In this document: one piece after another, positions 1 through 11,771 of the stretch
Layout of the letters: every line of letters begins with the position of its first letter
Position numbering within the stretch: the stretch's first letter is position 1
Source of the DNA: Hyphomicrobiales bacterium
Lineage (GTDB): Bacteria; Pseudomonadota; Alphaproteobacteria; Rhizobiales; Devosiaceae
NCBI GenBank assembly: GCA_027066315.1
Contig: JAMONZ010000043.1
Coordinates: forward strand, 1 to 43,209
Length of the DNA stretch: 43,209 nucleotides
Direction: 5' to 3'
Position numbers and translations under genes: made by a program
The notes under the pieces: generated by a model
Database searches by the model: none
Told to the model about the DNA's origin: nothing
What the model saw: only the letters and a program-made list of their open reading frames with translations

Positions 1-135
1 CATGTCTATAATCCAGAAGATGGCAAAACCTATAAAGGAAAAATTGAGTTATTAAATAACAATCAAATAAAATTAACTGGCTGTGCTTTTATGGGAGTTA
101 TTTGCAGTAGTGAAATTTGGTATCGTATTCAATAG
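1..135 (+). CDS. DUF2147 family protein, C-terminal fragment
   Basis: An open frame runs from base 1 to a TAG at 133-135 and gives the last 44 residues of a protein whose start lies outside the window. The visible part has the look of the DUF2147 C-terminal half: a Y-N-P-E-D-G-K-T-Y segment, then a G-C-A-F-M-G-V-I-C motif and an aromatic W-Y-R end. DUF2147 proteins are small, usually exported proteins of unknown biochemical role. It converges on the DUF1624 gene with only two bases between the stops. The family call rests on a short fragment. Confidence 0.7.
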   Translation, partial: HVYNPEDGKTYKGKIELLNNNQIKLTGCAFMGVICSSEIWYRIQ

Positions 136-137
136 AT

Positions 138-1103
138 TTATTCGCCCTGCATAGCCAAACATAGATTTGAAATTGAAGAAATCGATTGGTTCTGCTCTTT
201 TGTCAAAATTGGCATGTTTATTATATCCCATAAATCGCCCTGCTCTACTTGCTCAAGCGAGCATAAACAATAGCTTTTACAGGTTGTAGCTTTTTCTCCC
301 ATCTCCAAACAACTAGAAAAACACGCACCATAAAAAGCCTGATCTTTTGGCAATTCATCTGATTTAACTAAAGCCGCTATAGGGTAAAGAATACCCAGCA
401 ATATTGGCTGATGGACTAAATATATAACCAAGCTCCACTTGCTTGCTTGTTTTAAAATATTTACCCATACTCCTTTTGGTAAAACATTACTTAAACGCTC
501 AAGCATGTTCATTTTTATTAAAATCCTAGCCAAGAATACTCCTACAAGAGTCGCACTAAAAGCTGGGAAAATAGGTACTAAATCAGCCGTAAATGGGGGG
601 ACTTGCCAAAAGCCAATCCATGATAATTCTTTTTGATTAAAAATTTCATTGTCAAAAATAAATGGCAAGATCAAAACTAATAACGCACTGATAAAAACAA
701 TTAACAATGGTAGCCTTAAAAAGGGCAATGCTAATAGTGAAAATAGTGCAATTGCGTGCAAAATACCAAAATATACAAACATATCAGGATAAGAATAATA
801 GGTCACTATTGAGATAATTAATGCCGCCCCAGCAATGATAAAAAACCGCCTAAAAAACGCATCCCATTTCATATAATTTACATGTGCTAATACAAGGGAA
901 ATACCAGTGAGTGCCAAAAAACTACCAGCCAAAATGCGTGCAAAAGCTACCCAATATATATTTTGTGTAACATCAATTTGAATAAATTCAAGCAAGCGCA
1001 AGTCAAATGCAAAATGATAAATCACCACACCAATAATTGCTAAACCACGAATTAAATCAAAAATGATAATTCGTTCATGCGCTTGTTTAATATTCAATTT
1101 CAT
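138..1103 (-). CDS. DUF1624 / HGSNAT-like multipass membrane acyltransferase with cysteine-rich tail
   Basis: This 321-residue inner-membrane protein has about seven hydrophobic segments. Its start resembles the heparan-alpha-glucosaminide N-acetyltransferase catalytic family (PF07786, DUF1624): a short basic N-terminus, then D-L-I-R-G in the first helix and Y-H-F-A-F-D with His30 and Asp34. A second conserved-looking histidine is His231 in a Y-L-V-H-Q segment. Such proteins are thought to move acyl groups across the membrane onto sugars, but the substrate of the bacterial members is mostly unknown. After the last helix there is a soluble tail of about 65 residues with five cysteines in a C-x3-C-x9-C-x3-C-x-C pattern (261-281), which could bind metal or form disulfides. 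It is divergent from prmA and convergent with the DUF2147 gene. Confidence 0.75.
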   Translation of the reverse strand: MKLNIKQAHERIIIFDLIRGLAIIGVVIYHFAFDLRLLEFIQIDVTQNIYWVAFARILAGSFLALTGISLVLAHVNYMKWDAFFRRFFIIAGAALIISIVTYYSYPDMFVYFGILHAIALFSLLALPFLRLPLLIVFISALLVLILPFIFDNEIFNQKELSWIGFWQVPPFTADLVPIFPAFSATLVGVFLARILIKMNMLERLSNVLPKGVWVNILKQASKWSLVIYLVHQPILLGILYPIAALVKSDELPKDQAFYGACFSSCLEMGEKATTCKSYCLCSLEQVEQGDLWDIINMPILTKEQNQSISSISNLCLAMQGE

Positions 1104-1221
1104 GCCTTTTAATAAAGATAAAACCCCATTTAACCATATAAATAATCAGTTTGGTATTTTCTTTCAAATTTAAGCTATAATTATCCAAAGATATTTTTGT
1201 GCAAAAAGAGCCAAAAGAAAA

Positions 1222-2088
1222 ATGAATAAAAACACCATCAATAAACCTCTAACACAAGACCAAGCCTTTGCTTTGGTAGATGCCGTTATGGAGGACGAAA
1301 ATCTTGCACTCAATGCCAGCGCATTTGAAGATGAAAATGGTGAATGGGTTTTTGAAGCATCTTGCGATAAACAACCAGATATTGAGGCGTTCAATAAATT
1401 AGCTAGCAAAATTCTTGGCGGCAAGGTAAATTTTTCTTCGCAAGAGATTGATATGGAAATTGATTGGGTATCAAAATCACTACAGGGCTTAAAACCGGTA
1501 ATTGCTGGCGGTTTTTATGTTTATGGTAGCCATAATGATGACCATATCCCAAGCAACCTTACAGAAATAAAAATTGATGCCGCACAAGCATTTGGCACTG
1601 GCCATCACGAAACCACCTCTGGTTGCTTAGAGGCAATAGATGAAACCCTAAAAGCAAAAAGCCCTAAAGCAATCCTAGATATAGGTACAGGAACGGGGGT
1701 GCTGGCCATTGCACTTGCAAAGAGATTAAACAAAACAATCATTGCAAGTGATATTGACCCTATTGCAGTACAAATTACTAATGAAAATGCAAAAATTAAT
1801 GAGGTAAGCCAGTTTATTAATGCAATTGAGGCAACTGGTGCAAACCATAAAAATATTACAGACGCTGCACCCTATGACTTGATTGTAGCTAACATTTTGG
1901 CCAAGCCTTTAGAAGAATTAGCCCTAGATATTGGAAAAATTTGCATTAAAGGTGCAATTCTCATATTATCGGGAATTCTTGTTGCACAGGCAGATAGTGT
2001 AATATCCGCCTATAAGCAACAAGGCATTTCGCTTAAAAAGCGAATTATCAGAGGCGAATGGGCCATTCTGATTTTAGAGAAACTCTAA
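1222..2088 (+). CDS. prmA: Ribosomal protein L11 methyltransferase PrmA
   Basis: A class I SAM-dependent methyltransferase of 288 residues that trimethylates ribosomal protein L11 in the cytoplasm. The N-terminal third is the L11-recognition region. The catalytic domain follows, with the SAM motif L-D-I-G-T-G-T-G-V-L-A, then an acidic D-I-D-P motif and the V-A-N-I-L motif that takes the place of NPPY in PrmA. The F-G-T-G-H-H-E-T-T segment just before motif I is also typical of PrmA. Length is normal. The ATG at 1222 follows a weak purine-rich stretch. It stands alone on the plus strand, divergent from the DUF1624 gene. In related alphaproteobacteria prmA often neighbours an aminopeptidase P gene, as it does here. 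Confidence 0.95.
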   Translation: MNKNTINKPLTQDQAFALVDAVMEDENLALNASAFEDENGEWVFEASCDKQPDIEAFNKLASKILGGKVNFSSQEIDMEIDWVSKSLQGLKPVIAGGFYVYGSHNDDHIPSNLTEIKIDAAQAFGTGHHETTSGCLEAIDETLKAKSPKAILDIGTGTGVLAIALAKRLNKTIIASDIDPIAVQITNENAKINEVSQFINAIEATGANHKNITDAAPYDLIVANILAKPLEELALDIGKICIKGAILILSGILVAQADSVISAYKQQGISLKKRIIRGEWAILILEKL

Positions 2089-2098
2089 ATTATAGAGT
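2082..2098. terminator. Short hairpin between convergent prmA and small gene
   Basis: ACTCTA and TAGAGT form a perfect 6-bp stem around a 5-base loop, overlapping the stop codons of both prmA and the small minus-strand gene. Plus-strand reading continues into GTCTTTATT, so it could act as a weak terminator for prmA. The stem is AT-rich and short, so this is tentative. Confidence 0.3.
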
Positions 2099-2215
2099 GT
2101 CTTTATTCATTCTCATTAGTTTGCGATATTGAGCAATTTCGCCTCTAACTCTACGTTCACGACCCTCAACCATATTGTTAATAGCGTTTATGAAAAAATT
2201 TTTACTATTCATCAT
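2090..2215 (-). CDS. Small basic DUF1127-like protein (41 aa)
   Basis: A 41-residue open frame below usual ORF cut-offs. It starts with tandem ATGs at 2215 and 2212 and ends at TAA 2090-2092. GGAG lies 4 bases before the first ATG and 7 before the second, so 2212 may be the true start. The product (MMNSKNFFINAINNMVEGRE...) is helical and basic, with an E-G-R-E-R-R-V-R-G-E core and a Q-Y-R-K-L motif. This is like the short arginine-rich DUF1127-type proteins common in Rhizobiales, some of which bind RNA and influence phosphate or carbon regulation. It sits convergent with prmA. The reading frame, the ribosome binding site and the composition support a real gene. The exact family is an inference. 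Confidence 0.65.
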   Translation of the reverse strand: MMNSKNFFINAINNMVEGRERRVRGEIAQYRKLMRMNKDTL

Positions 2216-2281
2216 TCTTCTCCACTCTTAGCTAAATATTTATTTAACTATCTTGATGAATAGCAATATAGATGATTGAAT

Positions 2282-2312
2282 TCATTTGAGTTAGCCGTAA
2301 ACGCTCAAATGA
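2282..2312. repeat. 9-bp inverted repeat upstream of the aminopeptidase P gene
   Basis: TCATTTGAG (2282-2290) and CTCAAATGA (2304-2312) are exact inverted copies separated by 13 bases. It lies between the divergent small gene and the aminopeptidase P gene, about 57 bases before the latter's ATG. There is no T-run on either side, so an operator or leader hairpin fits better than a terminator. No known site is recognised. Confidence 0.4.
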
Positions 2313-2368
2313 GCCATGCAAAAAACGCATACCATAATTAATAAATATTAAAACAAAAGAAATACGAG

Positions 2369-4192
2369 ATGATAAAGTCAAGTTTTCAAAATTTTAGCGA
2401 TGCTTCAAGCCCAAATTTAATTGCTCCTAGAATTAAACTTTTGCGACAAAATTTAAAAGAAGCCAAGATTGGTGCATTCCTTATTCCTAGATCAGATATT
2501 CATAAAGGCGAAGCCGTGCAAGAATGCGATGAACGGCTAGCATATATTTCTGGCTTCACTGGCTCAGCAGGAATGGCAATTGTTGGATCAAAAAAAGCTA
2601 CACTATTTGTTGATGGCCGTTATACGCTACAAGCACCAAAACAAACAGATAATGAGATTTTTGAAATTACTCAAACTCCTCCAGCAAATATTGCTAAATG
2701 GATTAAAGAAAATATCAAAAAAAATACTATTATTGGGTTTGATGCTTGGCTGCATAGCCCAAAAGAAATTGGTGAGTTAAAAGAAAAACTCAAATCCCAT
2801 ATTAAGCTAAAAGCTATAAAAAACCCAATTGATAAAATATGGCAAAATGAGCAAGAATACAAACGGCCAGAACCTTTTGCTTCTAAAATTGAGTTTTTGG
2901 ATATTAAACGATCAGGCAAAACTGCCAGCGAAAAACTCGCTGACTTGCAACAAAAACTTGCAACTCAAAAATGTGATAATATTGTGCTAACCCTGCCCGA
3001 ATCTATTTGCTGGTTATTTAACATGCGTGGCCGAGATATTCCCAACACACCAATTATACTTAGTTTTGCAATTATCCCAGTTGTTGGTACACCAACGATA
3101 TTTCTAGCTAAAGAGCAGATAAACCATGACAGCCTAACAGCACTTGATGCCATAGCCCATTTATTGCCAAAAGATGAGTTTTCTAATTCTCTTAAAGAGC
3201 TTGGGAAGAGTGGGGCAAGCATTTGGATTGACTCAATTTCTTGCCCCTATGCCATTGCAAAAATACTTAATAAATCTGCATCAGAATTGTGCAATAAACC
3301 CGATCCAATTTTAGCAATGAAAGCAATAAAAAATACAGCTGAACTTAATGGCATGAAACAAGCGCATAGGCTTGATGGAATTGCATTGGCAAAATTTCTT
3401 TGTTGGTTTGATAAAAATGCACCATCAGGCAAATTAAGCGAAATTGATATTGTCATTCAATTAGAAGAATATAGGCGTGAGGAAAAATCACTTGTAGATA
3501 ATAGCTTTGATACTATTTCAGGCGCAGGAGCAAATGGAGCAATTGTGCATTATCGGGTAAGTGAAAAATCAAACCGCATTCTAAATTATGGCGAATTAAT
3601 GCTTGTTGATAGCGGTGGGCAATATCTATCTGGGACTACCGATATTACCAGAACACTATTTTGCGGCTCTGCAAGTAATGAGCAAAAAGACAAATATACA
3701 AGAGTGCTAAAAGGCATGATCGCCATCTCCAGATTGCGTTTTCCCAAAGGCACAACTGGCGGGGATATTGATATTTTAGCACGACAATTTTTGTGGCAAG
3801 ATGGAGTGACATATTCACACGGGACAGGCCATGGAGTTGGGGCATTCCTATCAGTTCATGAAGGGCCAATCGGCATTTCACGTAGAGTAAATAGTGTATT
3901 TGAAGAGGGGCATATAGTTTCTAACGAGCCTGGTTATTATAAAGAGGGAGAATATGGTATCCGCATTGAAAATCTTATCACAGTGATAAAAAGCAAAGTT
4001 GCAAAAGATTATCTTGAGTTTAAAACTTTAACTCTTGCTCCAATCGATACTCGTCTAATTGATAATAAATTACTCACAAAAGACGAAGTGAAGTGGATAA
4101 ATGATTATCATAACAGGGTGCGCAAAGAAATCAGCCCGTTTTTAAATGGTGACGAAAAAGAATGGCTAAAACAAGCAACAAAGGCGATTTAG
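2369..4192 (+). CDS. Aminopeptidase P family metallopeptidase (M24B, long form)
   Basis: A 607-residue Xaa-Pro aminopeptidase. It should remove the N-terminal residue from peptides with proline in second position, using two divalent metal ions in the cytoplasm. The layout is the long three-domain form: two creatinase-like N-terminal domains (about 20-330), the pita-bread M24 catalytic domain (about 335-550) and a short C-terminal M24 extension. All five expected metal ligands are visible: Asp414 (D-S-G-G-Q-Y), Asp425 (T-D-I-T-R), His488 (G-T-G-H-G-V-G), Glu520 (N-E-P-G-Y-Y) and Glu534 (R-I-E-N-L). There is no signal peptide. It is a single gene, convergent with ligA over a 19-base gap. The function call is firm; the physiological substrate is unknown. 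Confidence 0.93.
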   Translation: MIKSSFQNFSDASSPNLIAPRIKLLRQNLKEAKIGAFLIPRSDIHKGEAVQECDERLAYISGFTGSAGMAIVGSKKATLFVDGRYTLQAPKQTDNEIFEITQTPPANIAKWIKENIKKNTIIGFDAWLHSPKEIGELKEKLKSHIKLKAIKNPIDKIWQNEQEYKRPEPFASKIEFLDIKRSGKTASEKLADLQQKLATQKCDNIVLTLPESICWLFNMRGRDIPNTPIILSFAIIPVVGTPTIFLAKEQINHDSLTALDAIAHLLPKDEFSNSLKELGKSGASIWIDSISCPYAIAKILNKSASELCNKPDPILAMKAIKNTAELNGMKQAHRLDGIALAKFLCWFDKNAPSGKLSEIDIVIQLEEYRREEKSLVDNSFDTISGAGANGAIVHYRVSEKSNRILNYGELMLVDSGGQYLSGTTDITRTLFCGSASNEQKDKYTRVLKGMIAISRLRFPKGTTGGDIDILARQFLWQDGVTYSHGTGHGVGAFLSVHEGPIGISRRVNSVFEEGHIVSNEPGYYKEGEYGIRIENLITVIKSKVAKDYLEFKTLTLAPIDTRLIDNKLLTKDEVKWINDYHNRVRKEISPFLNGDEKEWLKQATKAI

Positions 4193-4211
4193 AGTTTTAG
4201 CCAACAATAAA

Positions 4212-7987
<3,776 letters not shown>

Positions 7988-8008
7988 GGCTAACCTTCAA
8001 AAAAGGGT

Positions 8009-8857
8009 TTAGCCATTTGCGTCACTCTCAAACAGGCTTTTATTAACAAGTTCTGGGCTTAGACCTTGCTTTTGTAATAAAGTAAAAGCAGACTGATACC
8101 AAGTAGAAGAGGCATAATTATGCCCTAAAACAGCTGCCGATGTCCTAGCTTCATTAACCAAACCAAGTGCTAAATAACTCTCAACTAAGCGAAACAGAGC
8201 TTCTTCAATATGGGTTGAAGTTTGGTGTTTCTGCACAACAGTACGAAAACGATTAATTGCTGCACTATATTGCTTATTACCTAAATAATAACGCCCAACA
8301 GACATTTCCTTACCAGCTAGCTGATCGTAAGCAACACGAAGGCTTTCACGAGCATCTTCAGTATATTTTGAATTTGGATAATTATCGACAAGCATTTGCA
8401 AACTATCAATTGCATCTTGAGCTAATTGCTGGTCACGAGTAATATCTTTAATCTGAGCGTAATAAGAAGTTCCCTTAAGATATAGAATATATGGCACTTC
8501 TTTTGAAGATGGATATAGAGCCAAATATCGATCTGCTGCTAAAATAGCATCTGGGTATCTGCCAGTTCTAAAATTAGCATAAACAGTCATCAATTTAGCT
8601 TTTTCAGCATAATCAGAATATGGGTGCTGGCGTTCTAATTTTTCAAGCCCTTTTAACGCCGCTTTAAAATACCGACGATCCATATCATTAAGTGCAGTTT
8701 GATATAATATTTCTGGAGCAATAATTTCTTCTTCAGTTATTTTTTTTGGGCCAAATAAATTAAAACCAGAGCAAGCACTAAGACTAAGCACAGCTAAAAT
8801 AATAATAAAAACACGTAAAAATCTAGAAATGACAGTCATAAATATATCAAAAACCAC
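8009..8857 (-). CDS. bamD: Outer membrane assembly lipoprotein BamD
   Basis: A 282-residue lipoprotein of the BAM complex, which inserts beta-barrel proteins into the outer membrane from the periplasmic face. The N-terminus has a hydrophobic stretch ending in the lipobox L-S-A-C. About five TPR-like repeats follow, including A-L-K-G-L-E-K-L-E-R-Q-H-P-Y-S and the Y-P-N-S-K-Y motif. The listed start is GTG, with AGGG six bases upstream. An in-frame ATG at 8839 would give a more typical signal peptide but lacks a clear binding site. It is placed between lpxC and recN, as in other Rhizobiales. Family and role are firm; the start is uncertain by six codons. Confidence 0.93.
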   Translation of the reverse strand: MVFDIFMTVISRFLRVFIIILAVLSLSACSGFNLFGPKKITEEEIIAPEILYQTALNDMDRRYFKAALKGLEKLERQHPYSDYAEKAKLMTVYANFRTGRYPDAILAADRYLALYPSSKEVPYILYLKGTSYYAQIKDITRDQQLAQDAIDSLQMLVDNYPNSKYTEDARESLRVAYDQLAGKEMSVGRYYLGNKQYSAAINRFRTVVQKHQTSTHIEEALFRLVESYLALGLVNEARTSAAVLGHNYASSTWYQSAFTLLQKQGLSPELVNKSLFESDANG

Positions 8858-8928
8858 AAGAAACCCTACTTTTATTATTTCGCTCTTTATTAAGAAATCA
8901 CAATGACATCAAAATAAGGCGTAATTAT

Positions 8929-9885
8929 TTATCCAACAGAACGCAAATATGATTCTACATTCAACCCATCAGGAAGATCATCCAGAGCATCAAAGTCAAG
9001 CGGCAATTCATCTGCATTCGCAATCTCAAAATTTTCCTCATTCGCAAATAGGCTAGATAAAACAAGGGCATTTAACCCATGCCCGCCTTTAAATGATCTA
9101 AATTTCCCATATATTGGCAAGCCCCCTAACGCAAGGTCGCCAATCGCATCAAGTAATTTATGACGAACAAATTCGTCATCAAAACGCAAGCCTTCAGGGT
9201 TTAAAATTTCATTATCATCAACCGCAATTGAATTTTCTAATGATGAACCAAGCGCATGACCAGACTGACGTAATGCTTTTGCATCAGTCAAAAACCCAAA
9301 TGTTCGAGCTTTAGCAACATCTTCAACATATTGCCTTGGAGTCCAATCAAAAATCATTCTTTGGCGACCAATCACAGGACTATCAAAATCTATTTCAAGA
9401 TCAAGTGCTCGGCCATTATAAGGTTCTAGAACTGCAAAAGCATCATTGTTGCGAACTCTTACAGATCTTAAAATTTTAATATATTTACGTTTTTCAGGTA
9501 GAATTTTTAAACCACAATCAACAATTGCTTGCACAAAAGGCATTGCACTACCGTCTAAGATAGGACATTCAGCACCATTAAGCGCAATTAAAGCATTATC
9601 AACCCCAAGCCCACTAAGAGCAGAAACTACATGCTCAATCGTAGCGGCACTAATTGAATTTCCTAAATCAATTTTGGTACAAAGATTTGTACTCAATATC
9701 TTAGAATAATGAACATCTGAGGGTTTGGATCTGCTTCCATCATCAAGAATGCGGCAAATTTTAATACCACTATTCGATGCAGCTGGTTCAATTGAAAGAT
9801 TAACAGGCAGTCCTGAGTGAACACCAATACCGCTAAAATTTACTATACTTGCTATTGTACACTGTCTTGCTGATAGGCTGTGCAT
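8929..9885 (-). CDS. lpxC: UDP-3-O-acyl-N-acetylglucosamine deacetylase LpxC
   Basis: A zinc amidase of 318 residues that carries out the committed step of lipid A synthesis, removing acetate from UDP-3-O-acyl-GlcNAc in the cytoplasm. Zinc ligands are visible as His85 (T-I-E-H-V-V), His242 and Asp246 (R-H-K-L-L-D-A-I-G-D). The catalytic Glu84 and general-acid His269 (G-G-H-G-L-N) are also in place. It lies 103 bases downstream of ftsZ, but a strong terminator separates them, so lpxC probably needs its own promoter or depends on read-through. A TATATA just after the terminator T-run (9925-9930) could be its -10 element. Confidence 0.97.
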   Translation of the reverse strand: MHSLSARQCTIASIVNFSGIGVHSGLPVNLSIEPAASNSGIKICRILDDGSRSKPSDVHYSKILSTNLCTKIDLGNSISAATIEHVVSALSGLGVDNALIALNGAECPILDGSAMPFVQAIVDCGLKILPEKRKYIKILRSVRVRNNDAFAVLEPYNGRALDLEIDFDSPVIGRQRMIFDWTPRQYVEDVAKARTFGFLTDAKALRQSGHALGSSLENSIAVDDNEILNPEGLRFDDEFVRHKLLDAIGDLALGGLPIYGKFRSFKGGHGLNALVLSSLFANEENFEIANADELPLDFDALDDLPDGLNVESYLRSVG

Positions 9886-9932
9886 TCAGATTTTCACCCC
9901 AAAAATAAAAAACTCTTTTGCTTCTATATACC

Positions 9933-9963
9933 AAAAAAAACCGACGCGAAAGCCACGTCGGTT
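9933..9963 (-). terminator. Rho-independent terminator after ftsZ
   Basis: Read on the minus strand, an 8-bp perfect stem AACCGACG / CGTCGGTT (arms 9956-9963 and 9939-9946) with a 9-base loop is followed at once by eight T residues. This is a textbook intrinsic terminator 25 bases after the ftsZ stop. It marks the 3' end of the dcw transcript and separates it from lpxC-bamD-recN-ligA. Confidence 0.93.
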
Positions 9964-9988
9964 AATCATTACCACTTTTTTTTAGTTT

Positions 9989-11611
9989 TTAGCTACGTTT
10001 ACGCAAAAAAGACGGGATTTCTTGGTGATCTTTTCGCATTTGTGCATTTTCTTTTTGAAACTGTTGCTCATTTGCACGGCCATGCATGTCCATTTTCCCA
10101 ACTGCGCCATTATTTGCTCTACGAGAAGCCATTCCAGCACCTGCTTCAATAGCATTTCTTGCCGCAGCATCATCAGCCTGATTCTTTTGAGCTTCTTGCT
10201 CCACTTGAGGCTTTTGCATTAAAGAGCGACCCACATTTGATGCAAGTCGTTTAAACATCGCACGAGGAGTATTTACAGGCTCTTGAACAGTTTCATTTCT
10301 AGTAACCTGTGCAAGCTCCTCTACCCTTGGCTTACGAATAGAAACCTCAGGCCTAATGGCTTTTGAAGGAATGTGAACTTTTGGCAGCTCTTCTTCTCTC
10401 ATCATTGGTATTTCATCTACTGATTTTGATGGGGTCGAGCTGGGAACATATGGCTCAACAACCACCCCATCACTCTCAAAGCTATTAGCAGAAGTTCTAT
10501 CTTGCTGAGTATTTATAGCGTTTGAAACGGCACTCTTTGCTTGGTTCTCAATATTTCTTTGGTCGTTGCTAGTCTTAATCGTTGCATTGTCAACAGTGAT
10601 AGTGCGTTCAACACTTGGTTGAACTGGATCCATGGCTTGCACCATAGCTGCGTCAGTGCCAGTTGCTACAACAGAAACCCTAATTGAGCCCTCCAACTTA
10701 TCATCATAAGTTGCCCCAAGAATAATATTAGCATCTGCATCAACTTGCTCACGAATTCTCCCAGCAGCCTCTTCAACCTCGTGCAAAGTAAGATCATGAC
10801 CACCAGTAATTGAAACAATCAACCCTCGTGCGCCCTGCATTGAGACATCATCAAGCAACGGATTTGAAATAGCTGCATCTGCCGCATGACTTGCACGATC
10901 ATCACCGCTTGCCTCGCCTGTTCCCATCATGGCCTTACCCATACCACGCATAACAGAGCGAACATCAGCAAAATCAAGGTTGATAATCCCTTCTTTTGTC
11001 ATCAGGTCAGTTACGCAAGCAACCCCTGAAAAAAGAACCTCATCAGCCATAGAAAAGGCATCTGAAAAAGTTGTCTTCTCATTTGCAACTCTAAATAAAT
11101 TCTGGTTTGGAATAACAATTAATGTATCCACATGACGATATAATTCGTCAATTCCCTCTTCGGCAAGTCTCAAACGGCGATTACCCTCAAACTGAAAGGG
11201 CTTGGTAACAACACCAACTGTTAAAATACCTTGCTCACGAGCAGCACGTGCTACAACCGGAGCAGCACCCGTTCCCGTTCCGCCGCCCATTCCAGCGGTT
11301 ATAAACACCATATGCGAACCACTAAGGTGATCGTTTATTTCATCAAAACTTTCTTCAGCCGCCGCACGCCCAACTTCTGGGTGCGAACCAGCACCTAAAC
11401 CTTCAGTAACAGTAACACCAAGCTGAATAATGCGCTCGGCCTTAGATAGTGCGAGTGCTTGCGCATCTGTATTTGCAACAACAAACTCCACCCCTTCAAG
11501 CCCAGATTCAATCATATTATTAACAGCATTACCGCCAGCTCCGCCCACTCCAAATACAGTGATACGAGGTTTAAGTTCTTGCATGTCGGGAATGGTAAGA
11601 TTAATTTTCAT
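9989..11611 (-). CDS. ftsZ: Cell division protein FtsZ
   Basis: The tubulin-like GTPase that forms the division ring, 540 residues. The GTPase domain (about 10-320) has the signature G-G-G-T-G-T-G at 109-115 and the T7 loop N-L-D-F-A-D-V-R with Asp213 and Asp216, needed for GTP hydrolysis on polymerisation. It is followed by a variable, charged linker of about 200 residues, long as usual in Rhizobiales. The conserved C-terminal peptide I-P-S-F-L-R-K-R-S should bind FtsA and other partners. AAGAGG lies 8 bases before the ATG. It is the last gene of the dcw cluster, 160 bases after ftsA, a gap that may hold its own promoter. Confidence 0.98.
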   Translation of the reverse strand: MKINLTIPDMQELKPRITVFGVGGAGGNAVNNMIESGLEGVEFVVANTDAQALALSKAERIIQLGVTVTEGLGAGSHPEVGRAAAEESFDEINDHLSGSHMVFITAGMGGGTGTGAAPVVARAAREQGILTVGVVTKPFQFEGNRRLRLAEEGIDELYRHVDTLIVIPNQNLFRVANEKTTFSDAFSMADEVLFSGVACVTDLMTKEGIINLDFADVRSVMRGMGKAMMGTGEASGDDRASHAADAAISNPLLDDVSMQGARGLIVSITGGHDLTLHEVEEAAGRIREQVDADANIILGATYDDKLEGSIRVSVVATGTDAAMVQAMDPVQPSVERTITVDNATIKTSNDQRNIENQAKSAVSNAINTQQDRTSANSFESDGVVVEPYVPSSTPSKSVDEIPMMREEELPKVHIPSKAIRPEVSIRKPRVEELAQVTRNETVQEPVNTPRAMFKRLASNVGRSLMQKPQVEQEAQKNQADDAAARNAIEAGAGMASRRANNGAVGKMDMHGRANEQQFQKENAQMRKDHQEIPSFLRKRS

Positions 11612-11665
11612 TTTTTTGGCCTCTTAAGGAAAGCATTATTAAGCTCTAATTTACGCTTAAATTCG

Positions 11666-11680
11666 TTAACTCAAAGCTAA
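11666..11680 (-). promoter_or_regulatory. Possible CtrA-like site upstream of ftsZ
   Basis: On the minus strand the ftsA-ftsZ gap contains TTAG-N7-TTAAC, matching seven of eight bases of the CtrA consensus TTAA-N7-TTAA, about 55 bases before the ftsZ ATG. CtrA is known to control ftsZ transcription in Caulobacter. The region is very AT-rich and chance matches are likely, so this is only a candidate. Confidence 0.25.
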
Positions 11681-11771
11681 CAATTTTAATGTTTTTATTA
11701 ACTAAGTAGCTTTTTAGGACAATTTTTTTGAAATTTATTAATAACAAAAAACCATAAGAATTATATTTTTA

